A DNA stretch of 17,341 nucleotides from Vulcanimicrobiota bacterium (GTDB lineage: Bacteria; Vulcanimicrobiota; Vulcanimicrobiia; Vulcanimicrobiales; Vulcanimicrobiaceae). The notes beneath the pieces were generated by a model, which had not been told where the DNA came from, searched no databases, and was given only the letters and a program-made list of their open reading frames with translations. Within the stretch, counting starts at the first letter, position 1. The number at the start of each line of letters is the position of its first letter. The DNA is taken from assembly GCA_003167055.1 (NCBI GenBank), contig PMUE01000146.1, forward strand, positions 1-17,341, read 5' to 3'. The position numbers and the translations under genes are program-made. This document shows, in pieces, positions 1-6,799 of the stretch.

Positions 1-152
1 CGATCGGCTTGCACACGCGCTTGGCGGGACGACCGGGCCGTGCTGCCGCGCTCGAACGGTTTTTGGATCACGTGCTCGCGCACGACGACGTGTGGATCTG
101 CCGCCGCGTCGATATCGCGCGCCACTGGATTGCAAATCATCCGCCGCGATAA
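1..152 (+). CDS. puuE: Allantoinase, PuuE type (polysaccharide-deacetylase family), 3' end only
   Basis: Reading from base 3, an open frame runs to TAA at 150-152 and encodes about 49 residues. They include GRPGRAAALERFLDHV and, after a short spacer, VWICRRVDIARHW. This matches the extreme C-terminus of PuuE-type allantoinases, which lack the metal centre of classical AllB and open the allantoin ring to allantoate. The catalytic NodB-like part lies outside the window. The stop is 10 bases before the allantoate amidohydrolase start, so the two are probably co-transcribed and catalyse consecutive steps. The identification rests on a short tail plus gene context; another NodB-fold deacetylase is possible but less likely here. 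Confidence 0.8.
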   Translation, partial: IGLHTRLAGRPGRAAALERFLDHVLAHDDVWICRRVDIARHWIANHPPR

Positions 153-162
153 TGGCCCGCAC

Positions 163-1380
163 ATGAACGTTGTCGAACGGCTCGAAGCTTTACGCACGCT
201 CGGCGCGCACGAACGCGGCATCGACCGCGCGCTCTTGACGCCGCCGGAGCGTCGTGCGCGCGCGCTCTTCGCGTCGTGGGCACGCGCGAGCGGTCTGCAC
301 GTCACGCAAGACGGCGTGAGCAACCTGTTTGCGCGGCGTGACGGCACGCGCGCGAATGCCCAACCGATTCTCGTCGGTTCGCATCTCGACACGGTGCCGA
401 CCGGCGGCGCGTACGACGGCGCCTATGGTGTGGCGGCGGCGCTGTGCGCGCTCGACGTGCTCGACGTACGCGGCGTACGCACCGCGCATCCAATCGAAGC
501 GGTCGCGTGGGCGGGCGAAGAGGGCAGCCGGTTTCCGTTGGGATGTTTGGGCAGTTCGGTGTTCGCCGGTTTGAACGACGAACGCACGGTATTGGAGATC
601 GTCGGCGACGACGGCGTGACGCTCGCGCAAGCCCTTGCATCGCCGGAGGGCGGCTTACTCGAGGGTCTCCCGATGCGCACCGGACGCGACGTCGCGGCGT
701 ATCTCGAATTGCACGTCGAACAAGGCCCGGTGCTCGAAGATCTCGGACTGTCGCTCGGCATCGTGACCGCGATTGCGGCGCAGCGCCGGCTGCGCGCAAC
801 GGTCACCGGACGCAGCGGCCATGCCGGCACCGTGCCGATGGCGATGCGCGCCGATGCGCTCGGCGCCGCATCCGAACTCGTGCTCGCGCTCGAACGCGCA
901 GCGCGCGAGCAGGGCGATGCAGTTGCGACCGTGGGACGCATGCTGGTCGAACCCAACGGCACCAACGTCATCCCGGCGCACGTGGTATTTTCGATCGATA
1001 TTCGTTCGCCTGATGAAGCCAAGCTCGACGCGATCGAAGCGCGCCTCACCGAAGTGATCGCGCGCGTGCGAAAAGGGCGCGGTGTCGAGATCGAACTCGA
1101 AGCCTTCGAGCGGCGCTCATCGACGCCGATGACGCCGGCGCTTCGCGACGCGATTGCGCGCGCAATCACGACGCAGTGCGAAGCGTATGCCGACGTGCCG
1201 AGTGGCGCCGGACACGATGCGATGAGCTTAGGAAAGATCGCGCCGACCGCGATGATCTTCGTGCCGAGCACCGGCGGTCAGAGTCATGTGAGCGAGGAAC
1301 GCACCGCCGACCGCGATCTGCTGCTCGGCGTCGAGGCGTTGGCGAATGCCATCGTCGAGGTTGACCGCGTCGTCGACTAG
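163..1380 (+). CDS. allC: Allantoate amidohydrolase / N-carbamoyl amidohydrolase (M20 family)
   Basis: The 405-residue protein belongs to the metal-dependent hydantoinase/carbamoylase branch of peptidase family M20, which includes AllC, beta-ureidopropionase and N-carbamoyl-L-amino-acid hydrolases. Metal-site motifs are in order: GSHLDTV (H74), YDG (D85), GEEGSRF (E119-E120), ELHVEQGP (H184) and SHVSEE (H375). GRSGHAGTVPM around H220 lies in the dimerisation/substrate lid. The length is typical. I chose ATG 163 because family similarity begins there; an in-frame ATG at 40 would add 41 unrelated residues read across the puuE tail. No clear Shine-Dalgarno is visible. Between puuE and urate genes the likely reaction is allantoate to ureidoglycine or ureidoglycolate plus ammonia and CO2. 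Substrate choice within this family cannot be read from motifs alone. Confidence 0.88.
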   Translation: MNVVERLEALRTLGAHERGIDRALLTPPERRARALFASWARASGLHVTQDGVSNLFARRDGTRANAQPILVGSHLDTVPTGGAYDGAYGVAAALCALDVLDVRGVRTAHPIEAVAWAGEEGSRFPLGCLGSSVFAGLNDERTVLEIVGDDGVTLAQALASPEGGLLEGLPMRTGRDVAAYLELHVEQGPVLEDLGLSLGIVTAIAAQRRLRATVTGRSGHAGTVPMAMRADALGAASELVLALERAAREQGDAVATVGRMLVEPNGTNVIPAHVVFSIDIRSPDEAKLDAIEARLTEVIARVRKGRGVEIELEAFERRSSTPMTPALRDAIARAITTQCEAYADVPSGAGHDAMSLGKIAPTAMIFVPSTGGQSHVSEERTADRDLLLGVEALANAIVEVDRVVD

Positions 1381-1395
1381 AATCGACATGCCAGT

Positions 1396-1773
1396 ATGCG
1401 ATTCTTCATCTGCGGTTCGGCGCTGACCGGACAACCCGACAACAAAAATCTTGGCGATGCAAAACTGCTGGGCCCGGCGCGCACGGCGGCAAAATATCGC
1501 CTGCACGCGGTCAAAAACGGTTGGCATCCGGGGATCTACGAAGTGCCCAGCGGCGGCATCTCGATTCTCGGCGAGTTGTACGAGCTCACGCCCGAACAAC
1601 ACGCAACGCTGATGGCCGGCGAACCGCCCGACATGTACCAGGTGACGATCGAGTTGGAAGACGGCTCGAATGCCGAGGCGATGCTGTTTCCGCGCGAGCT
1701 GATCGAGCAGCACGGCTACCCCGATATTTCACGCTTCGGCGGCTGGGCCGCATTTAAAGCCTCCGCCGGTTAA
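1396..1773 (+). CDS. Stand-alone AIG2/gamma-glutamylcyclotransferase-like protein, resembling the allophanate hydrolase C-terminal domain
   Basis: This 125-residue soluble protein begins MRFFICGSALTGQ, has a YRLHAV strand, a GGISILGELYEL core and ends near DISRFGGWAAF. The layout is that of the gamma-glutamylcyclotransferase (AIG2-like) fold, and closest to my recollection of the C-terminal domain of allophanate hydrolase (AtzF/DUR1), here without the amidase half. E60 or E63 in the GELYEL strand is the natural candidate for a catalytic acid. It starts 15 bases after allC and is probably in the same transcript, so a role late in ureide breakdown is inferred from context only. Its stop codon overlaps that of uraH on the other strand. 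No Shine-Dalgarno is visible. Confidence 0.72.
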   Translation: MRFFICGSALTGQPDNKNLGDAKLLGPARTAAKYRLHAVKNGWHPGIYEVPSGGISILGELYELTPEQHATLMAGEPPDMYQVTIELEDGSNAEAMLFPRELIEQHGYPDISRFGGWAAFKASAG

Positions 1774-2099
1774 CTCCCGCGATAGGTCGAGTACCCAAAG
1801 GGCGAGAGCAACAGCGGCACATGATAGTGCACGTCTTCGACAATGCTAAATCGCACCGGGATTTCGTCGTAGAACGACGGCGTGTGCAGTCCATCGAAAT
1901 AGCTGCGCACGAAGAAGCGTAACTCGTAGACGCCGCGCGACAGACTGCCGGCGAGACTGATGGCGATGCGTCCGTCGACGTCGGTGATACCGCGTCCCAG
2001 CTCGCGCGGATGTGCGCCGAGGTGCCAGAGCGCGACGTCGATGCCGGTCGCGGGCGCCCCGCGTGCGATGTCGAGGACGTGGGTGCTGAGCGAAGCCAT
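1770..2099 (-). CDS. uraH: 5-hydroxyisourate hydrolase (transthyretin-like)
   Basis: The 109-residue protein hydrolyses 5-hydroxyisourate, the product of urate oxidation, to OHCU. Diagnostic features are the N-terminal STHVLD (H7), R44 in the VDGR strand, HYHVPLLLSP near 91-100 and the C-terminal YRGS tetrapeptide, which separates these hydrolases from true transthyretins. It is full length and shows no signal peptide, so it is cytoplasmic. The ATG lies one base after the puuD stop, so it is the last gene of uraD-puuD-uraH and probably translationally coupled. The stop overlaps the stop of the plus-strand AIG2-like gene, leaving no room for a terminator. Confidence 0.95.
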   Translation of the reverse strand: MASLSTHVLDIARGAPATGIDVALWHLGAHPRELGRGITDVDGRIAISLAGSLSRGVYELRFFVRSYFDGLHTPSFYDEIPVRFSIVEDVHYHVPLLLSPFGYSTYRGS

Positions 2100-2100
2100 A

Positions 2101-3294
2101 TCAGATTTGTGCTCCTTGATCGATCCATGCGCCGACTAGTGTGCGTTCGGTGTCGGTCATGTGCGTGATGTTCCCGAGCGGCATCGCGCGCGTGGTCACG
2201 GCTTGTTCGCGAACGCGCGGGGCGTTTGCTGCGATGTGCGCTGGCGCATCGAGCAGCACACCGGCCGGCGCGATTGGAAAGCCGGGCTGTGTCGGATGCG
2301 CCGCGTGGCAGACGGCGCAGCGTTGCGCGAAGATCGGTTCCACACGCGCAAAGCTCACCGGCGCCGCCGTCGCACTCGCTGAGCCGCGCGGCGCAAGGGC
2401 AATCGCCGTCGCAACGATGACGAGCGCGGCGGCTGCGGGCAGCACCCACACCAGGCGCGCGCGGTGCGTCAAGATGAAGAAATAGCGCACCAATACGCCC
2501 GCGACGCCGAGCGCGACGAGCACGAGCCACCCGTACGTGCCCGAGTACGTCATCGGGTAGTGGCTGCTGATCATCGTGAACAGCACCGGCAGCGTCAGAT
2601 ACGTGTTGTGGACCGAACGTTGCTTGCCCAAGATGCCCGGACGCGGATCGGGCCGCTGTCCTGCGCGAATCTGCGCAAGCATGCGGCGCTGCCCGGGAAT
2701 GATCACGAAGAAAACGTTCGCGACCATGATCGTCCCGATGATCGCGCCGACGTGAATGAACGCCGCCCGTCCGCTAAAGACGTGATACAGCGCCCACGAG
2801 CTGAAGACTAAAAAGATAAAGACGCTTGCGGCAAGCACGCGCGGCCGCCGTTCGAGCATGCGGCACAGACCGTCGTAGACGAACCACCCGATCACCAGCG
2901 ACGCGATGCTGATCGCAATCGCCGCGGCAGGCGAGAGCGGCATCACGCTCGGGTCGATCAGAAACGTTTGCGCGCCGAACCAATACACGATCGTGAGCAA
3001 CACCATGCCCGAAAGCCACGTCGAGTAGGCTTCCCACTTGAACCAGTGCAGGTTCTGCGTCAGCGGTTCGCGGGTTGGACCGGTCAAGAATTTTTGATTG
3101 TGATAAAAGCCGCCGCCGTGCACCGACCACAGTTCGCCGATCACGCCGTTCTCGCGATCCTCCGATTTGAGCGGCGCCGCGAGATGGTTGTCGAGCCAGA
3201 CGAAGTAGAATGACGCGCCGATCCATGAGATGCCGGCCACGAAGTGAAACCAGCGCGCGACCAGATCGAACCAGCTCAGGACGTAGCCCGACAT
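2101..3294 (-). CDS. puuD: Membrane urate oxidase with C-terminal cytochrome c domain
   Basis: The 397-residue protein matches PuuD-type urate oxidases, which convert urate to 5-hydroxyisourate and pass electrons to the respiratory chain rather than making peroxide. Residues 1-300 hold about eight hydrophobic segments with conserved-looking histidines (H17, H59, H83, H171, H181, H229). After a low-complexity linker (about 303-312) comes a cytochrome c domain with CAVCH at 326-330 and a probable axial Met in RAMPLGN (M371). The ATG at 3294 overlaps the uraD stop as TGATG, so I prefer it over the GTG one codon upstream. It is followed one base later by uraH. Which face of the membrane carries the haem is not settled by the sequence. 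Confidence 0.93.
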   Translation of the reverse strand: MSGYVLSWFDLVARWFHFVAGISWIGASFYFVWLDNHLAAPLKSEDRENGVIGELWSVHGGGFYHNQKFLTGPTREPLTQNLHWFKWEAYSTWLSGMVLLTIVYWFGAQTFLIDPSVMPLSPAAAIAISIASLVIGWFVYDGLCRMLERRPRVLAASVFIFLVFSSWALYHVFSGRAAFIHVGAIIGTIMVANVFFVIIPGQRRMLAQIRAGQRPDPRPGILGKQRSVHNTYLTLPVLFTMISSHYPMTYSGTYGWLVLVALGVAGVLVRYFFILTHRARLVWVLPAAAALVIVATAIALAPRGSASATAAPVSFARVEPIFAQRCAVCHAAHPTQPGFPIAPAGVLLDAPAHIAANAPRVREQAVTTRAMPLGNITHMTDTERTLVGAWIDQGAQI

Positions 3295-3803
3295 CACGCT
3301 CGCTCGACCGCGTCGGCAAGGCGCAAGCGCGCGATCGCTTCGATCTCACGCAGCGCCACATCAATCTCCTCATCGCGTGAATTGCCGACCCGCCACTGCA
3401 TCGCCGCGAGAATCGACGCCTTGGTGTTCTCGCGCACGCAGATGACAAACGGAAAGCCGAACCGCGTACGATACGCCGCGTTGAGCTCATCAAACGTGGC
3501 GCGCTCGTCGGCGGAAAGCGTATCGAGCGCGGCGGAGGCCTGCTCGGCGGTTGAGGCGGGGGTCAAGCGCCCGTCGCGTGCCAACCGCCCGGCCAGATCG
3601 GGGTGCGCGGCAATCAGTTCGGTTTGGCGCGCTTTGCCGGCGGCGTGAACGATGCCGACAAGTTCGGCAAACAGCGCGTCGAGCGATGCATACGGCCGGC
3701 GCTCGGCTGCTGCGCGCGCAATCCACGGCGAGGCCTCAAATACCGGGCCCACCACCGCAGTGAAAGCATCGTTGTCCAGCGCGTTGAGCTGCGCGAGCGT
3801 CAT
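3294..3803 (-). CDS. uraD: OHCU decarboxylase (2-oxo-4-hydroxy-4-carboxy-5-ureidoimidazoline decarboxylase)
   Basis: The 169-residue cytoplasmic enzyme performs the stereospecific decarboxylation of OHCU to (S)-allantoin. Seen in the sequence are HPDLAGR with the catalytic-type H67, E87 in TAEQ, and the FVICVRENTKASIL strand-helix at about 119-132, all hallmarks of the family. Length matches the stand-alone bacterial enzyme. It is the first gene of the minus-strand operon; its TGA overlaps the puuD ATG by one base. Divergent from the ABC ATPase gene at 3894, it shares a roughly 90-base intergenic region in which I could not pick out a convincing promoter or Shine-Dalgarno for it. Confidence 0.95.
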   Translation of the reverse strand: MTLAQLNALDNDAFTAVVGPVFEASPWIARAAAERRPYASLDALFAELVGIVHAAGKARQTELIAAHPDLAGRLARDGRLTPASTAEQASAALDTLSADERATFDELNAAYRTRFGFPFVICVRENTKASILAAMQWRVGNSRDEEIDVALREIEAIARLRLADAVERA

Positions 3804-3893
3804 CGGGGGGCGGTTCGGCTCTCACCCGCCTCTAACCCCGCTTGCCACGCTACCTCAAGCGTGCGTCCTACGATGCTGGTGGAGGAACAGATC

Positions 3894-4607
3894 GTGGAAC
3901 AGCTATCGCAACCGGTCGTACGCGTCGAGGGACTTCGCAAAGTCTACTCGCTCGGCGACAGCGAGGTGATCGCACTCGCCGGCATCGATCTCGAGATTCG
4001 CGCCGGTGAATTCATCGCCGTCATGGGCCCCTCGGGCTCGGGCAAATCAACATTCATGCAAATCACCGGACTGCTCGACAATCCGACCGACGGTCACTAC
4101 TATTTCGAAGGCACCGACGTCTCGCGTCTCGATGGCGACGCGCGTGCCGATATTCGCAGCCGCCGTCTGGGCTTCGTTTTTCAGGCCTACAATTTGCTTC
4201 CGCGCACCAGCGCGCTCGAAAACGTCGAGCTGCCGATGGTCTATGCGGGCGTGCCGGCCGCGGAGCGCGCGCGTATCGCGCACGAGAAGATGGGCATCGT
4301 CGGCGTTGCGCACCTGGCGCAGCATCATCCCAATCAGATGTCCGGCGGACAGCAACAGCGCGTCGCCATTGCCCGTTCGCTCGTGAACAATCCGGGGCTC
4401 ATCCTCGCCGACGAGCCGACCGGTGCGCTCGACACCAAGACCAGCGAAGACGTGATGCGCATCTTCCGTGAACTCAACGAGCAGCAGGGCATTACGATCA
4501 TGCTGGTCACGCACGAGCCCGATATCGCGGCGCATGCCAAACGCATCGTGACCTTCCGCGACGGACACGTCGTTTCCGACCATGACAAGACGGAGGTTGC
4601 AGCATAA
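3894..4607 (+). CDS. ABC transporter ATP-binding protein, MacB/LolD type
   Basis: The 237-residue nucleotide-binding subunit powers the permease that follows. It has Walker A GPSGSGKS (45-52), Q-loop Q97, signature MSGGQQQR (149-156), Walker B LILADEP (169-175) with its Glu, and H-loop H207. The VYSLGDSEV opening and the FQAYNLL stretch are typical of the LolD/MacB/FtsE-like group. I chose GTG 3894 because GGAGGA at 3880-3886 is ideally placed before it; the in-frame ATG at 3873 would put that ribosome site inside the gene. The TAA is two bases before the permease ATG. No membrane-fusion (MacA-like) gene is adjacent, so substrate and partner are unknown. Confidence 0.9.
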   Translation: MEQLSQPVVRVEGLRKVYSLGDSEVIALAGIDLEIRAGEFIAVMGPSGSGKSTFMQITGLLDNPTDGHYYFEGTDVSRLDGDARADIRSRRLGFVFQAYNLLPRTSALENVELPMVYAGVPAAERARIAHEKMGIVGVAHLAQHHPNQMSGGQQQRVAIARSLVNNPGLILADEPTGALDTKTSEDVMRIFRELNEQQGITIMLVTHEPDIAAHAKRIVTFRDGHVVSDHDKTEVAA

Positions 4608-4609
4608 TC

Positions 4610-5830
4610 ATGTCTGATTTCACCGGCATCTTCCGGCTCGCTCTACAAGCGTTGATTCGTAACAAAGTGCGCTCGATGCTCACGATGCTCGGCATCGTGA
4701 TCGGTGTCGCGGCAGTGATCGTCACCGTGGCGATCGGCAGCGGCGCGCGCGTCTCGGTGCAGCAGAGCATCAACTCCCTTGGTTCCAACCTGATCGTGGT
4801 GCAACCCGGCAGCGTCACCAGCACTGGCGCGCGCGGCGGGTTCGGCACCGCGTCGACGCTGACGCCTGCCGACGGCATGGCGATCGCGCAGTTGCCCGGC
4901 GTCTCCGCGGTTTCACCCGCGGTGACGATCCGCACCCAGATCGTCGCCGGCGACAACAACTGGCAAACGACGGTCACCGGCGTCGCGCCGACCTATTCGT
5001 TCATTCGCTCGTGGCCGATGGCCAGCGGTTCGTTCTTCACGCAAAATGACGTGAACGACGCCGCCAAAGTCGCGGTGCTGGGCCAAACCGATGTTTCGGA
5101 ACTCTTCCCGAACGGACAAAATCCGGTCGGCCAGACAATTCTGATCAAAGGCGTGCCGTTCACGGTCGTCGGCACACTCACCGCGCTTGGACAAAGCAGC
5201 CTCGGCACCGACCAAGACGACACCGTGCTAATTCCGTACACCTCGGCGATGCAGCGCATCACCGGACAAACGACGGTCAGCCAATTAATGGTGTCGGCGA
5301 CGACCGGCGACGAAATCGCACCGGTGCAAACCGAAGTGACAACACTGCTCGAACAGCGTCACGCGATCGCCGCGGGACGGCCCGACGACTTCCAGGTGCG
5401 TAACCTGCAGTCAATCGCCGCGGCCGCATCGTCGACCGGCGCGGTGATGGAGTTCTTGCTCGCCGGCGTCGCAGCGGTCTCGCTGATCGTCGGCGGTATC
5501 GGCATCATGAACATCATGATGGTGTCAGTGACCGAGCGGACGCGTGAAATCGGCCTGCGCATGTCGGTCGGCGCGCGCAGCGCAACGATTCTGCGCCAGT
5601 TCCTCACCGAGGCGACGGTGCTCGCGGCCTGTGGCGGTGTGATCGGCGTCATCGCCGGATTCATCGGCACGTTCATCGTGGCCGCACTTGCAAAGTGGCC
5701 TACGCAGATTCCGATCGCGTGGGTCCTGTTCTCGATCGCCTTCTCGGCACTCGTCGGGATCTTCTTCGGATACTATCCGGCGAAGAAAGCGGCGGGACTC
5801 AACCCCATCGAAGCCCTGCGCTTCGAATAG
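4610..5830 (+). CDS. ABC transporter permease, MacB/FtsX family
   Basis: The 406-residue inner-membrane protein has the MacB layout. TM1 lies at about 22-44 after the LRNK-type opening (LIRNKVRSML). A large extracytoplasmic MacB-PCD-like domain spans about 45-275. Three C-terminal helices (about 280-302, 330-357, 369-391) include the FtsX motif TERTREIGLRMSVGA, and the protein ends NPIEALRFE, the usual terminus of this family. It forms one operon with the ATPase two bases upstream, with GGAGG about 13 bases before the ATG, and ends at a strong terminator. Such pairs act in peptide or lipid export, lipoprotein handling or envelope stress; nothing here picks one. It is shorter than fused E. coli MacB because the ATPase is separate. 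Confidence 0.9.
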   Translation: MSDFTGIFRLALQALIRNKVRSMLTMLGIVIGVAAVIVTVAIGSGARVSVQQSINSLGSNLIVVQPGSVTSTGARGGFGTASTLTPADGMAIAQLPGVSAVSPAVTIRTQIVAGDNNWQTTVTGVAPTYSFIRSWPMASGSFFTQNDVNDAAKVAVLGQTDVSELFPNGQNPVGQTILIKGVPFTVVGTLTALGQSSLGTDQDDTVLIPYTSAMQRITGQTTVSQLMVSATTGDEIAPVQTEVTTLLEQRHAIAAGRPDDFQVRNLQSIAAAASSTGAVMEFLLAGVAAVSLIVGGIGIMNIMMVSVTERTREIGLRMSVGARSATILRQFLTEATVLAACGGVIGVIAGFIGTFIVAALAKWPTQIPIAWVLFSIAFSALVGIFFGYYPAKKAAGLNPIEALRFE

Positions 5831-5835
5831 GGCCA

Positions 5836-5880
5836 GCGGCCTCCGGCTCACTGTTCCTCTGCCGGAGGCCGCTCTATTTT
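5836..5880 (+). terminator. Intrinsic terminator of the ABC transporter operon
   Basis: A perfect 12-bp stem (5836-5847 with 5861-5872) encloses a 13-base loop and is followed by TCTATTTT. It begins five bases after the permease stop. The right arm reaches to within one base of the minus-strand HepT stop (5874-5876), so the same hairpin could also end the opposing transcript, though that side lacks a T tract. Confidence 0.85.
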
Positions 5881-6230
5881 GGCGAGAAAGCGATCAGCGC
5901 CGCGCGCAACGCTACAAGCGGAGGTCCGCTGACCGCCTCCCAAATGAAATGGGGGTCGATGGCGTCGTACTCGTGGCGTAGGCGGTTTGCCAAGCCACGG
6001 ATCTTGTACGCTGATTCGTGAGTCGAGGCGAACTCCGGCATCCGTGCTATGACCTCGGCGATGATGAAGAGCTGCCGCTCGACGGCACTCATCGTTTTAA
6101 GGTCCACTCGATAGGTTTCGAAATCCATGCCTTCGACGAACGAAGTAATATTATCGATGGCCTTGATCGCATCGTCGCACCAATTGCGGACCCGTTCTTC
6201 ACGCGAAGGCTTAGAATGCACGGATGGCAT
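5874..6230 (-). CDS. HepT-like HEPN-domain toxin (DUF86)
   Basis: This 118-residue all-helical protein is the probable toxin partner of the nucleotidyltransferase gene upstream. HEPN toxins of this family are RNases. The active-site helix reads IRGLANRLRHEY at 77-88, giving the H-x-Y end of the HEPN motif (H86, Y88); Y88 matches the tyrosine AMPylated by MntA antitoxins in studied systems. The usual RNxxxH arginine position is alanine (A81), with R78 and R83 nearby. The ATG at 6230 lies inside the end of the antitoxin gene (20-base overlap), a typical coupled toxin-antitoxin layout. Family assignment is firm; that it is an active toxin is inferred. Confidence 0.85.
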   Translation of the reverse strand: MPSVHSKPSREERVRNWCDDAIKAIDNITSFVEGMDFETYRVDLKTMSAVERQLFIIAEVIARMPEFASTHESAYKIRGLANRLRHEYDAIDPHFIWEAVSGPPLVALRAALIAFSPK

Positions 6231-6738
6231 ACTCGAGTACAGCGCGAAGGCGCTTCGAGTTCTCTACGGTGTACGGCGTAATGACGTCGACCCTCCGCGC
6301 GAGCGCGTCTTCCAGATAGCTACCTGCGGCGGAAAGATTGAACAGCGAGAAGCGAGCGTCTTCGCGCGGCGTTATCATGACATCGACGTCGCTTTCTGGG
6401 CCCGCATCGCCGCGCGCAACAGAGCCGAATACGTCGAGGTGCTCGACGCCTTCGTCCTCGAGCGAATCACGGATCGCGCGAATGGTCGCGATGACTTTTG
6501 CGAGATCGGGAGCGCCGCTCGAAGACGTGCTCCGTCCGGCGAGATCGTCGCTCGAAAGCTCTAACGCCTCGGCGATGCGGACGCCGGTTGTAAAGCGCGG
6601 TTCGGCTGAGTCGCCGGACTCGAGTTTGCGGATCGCGTTCTCGGTTACCCCAGCGGCTGCCGCTAAGCGCGCAGCGGTCATGCCCACCTCGCGCCGGCGA
6701 GCCTTGATGCGTTCCCCCAATCGTGTAGTGCGTTCCAT
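6211..6738 (-). CDS. XRE-MNT fusion antitoxin (minimal nucleotidyltransferase with N-terminal HTH)
   Basis: The 175-residue protein has two parts. Residues about 5-68 form an XRE/Cro helix-turn-helix (MTAARLAAAAGVTENAIRKLE around 20-40). Residues about 80-175 form a minimal nucleotidyltransferase with GSVARG (105-110) and the metal-binding D117-V-D119, ending in a RVDVIT strand. In HepT/MntA systems the MNT protein inactivates the HEPN toxin by AMPylating a tyrosine. The HTH suggests that here the antitoxin also represses its own promoter. A TATACT -10-like box on the minus strand (6746-6751) sits so close to the ATG that the message may be leaderless; its -35 is weak. No Shine-Dalgarno precedes the ATG. 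Confidence 0.85.
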   Translation of the reverse strand: MERTTRLGERIKARRREVGMTAARLAAAAGVTENAIRKLESGDSAEPRFTTGVRIAEALELSSDDLAGRSTSSSGAPDLAKVIATIRAIRDSLEDEGVEHLDVFGSVARGDAGPESDVDVMITPREDARFSLFNLSAAGSYLEDALARRVDVITPYTVENSKRLRAVLEYAIRAF

Positions 6739-6754
6739 GTACTAGAGTATAGCA

Positions 6755-6783
6755 TTGACGATAGGCTCTGCGATATATACTAT
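6755..6783 (+). promoter_or_regulatory. Sigma70-like promoter for the padR operon
   Basis: TTGACG at 6755-6760 is followed after 17 bases by TACTAT (6778-6783); an alternative TATACT -10 starts at 6776 with a 15-base spacer. Transcription would start near 6789-6791, giving a leader of only 7-9 bases before the PadR ATG, which has no Shine-Dalgarno. The -10 lies inside the palindrome at 6775-6799. Confidence 0.6.
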
Positions 6784-6799
6784 GTGCTACATAGTATAT
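6775..6799. promoter_or_regulatory. Perfect palindromic operator over the padR -10 and start codon
   Basis: Arms 6775-6785 and 6789-6799 are exact 11-base reverse complements (left arm ATATACTATGT) around a 3-base centre. The ATGT/ACAT pair resembles PadR-family operators, but the 3-base centre is shorter than the spacing I recall for them. The site covers the probable -10 and the first two bases of the PadR start codon, as expected for autorepression. It also lies upstream of the divergent XRE-MNT gene, whose HTH is a second candidate binder. Confidence 0.7.

Noticed and set aside
423..1271. Long antisense open frame of 282 codons opposite the amidohydrolase
   Set aside because: Low-complexity Ser/Arg/Ala composition with no motif; it is a shadow of a strongly conserved GC-rich gene on the other strand.
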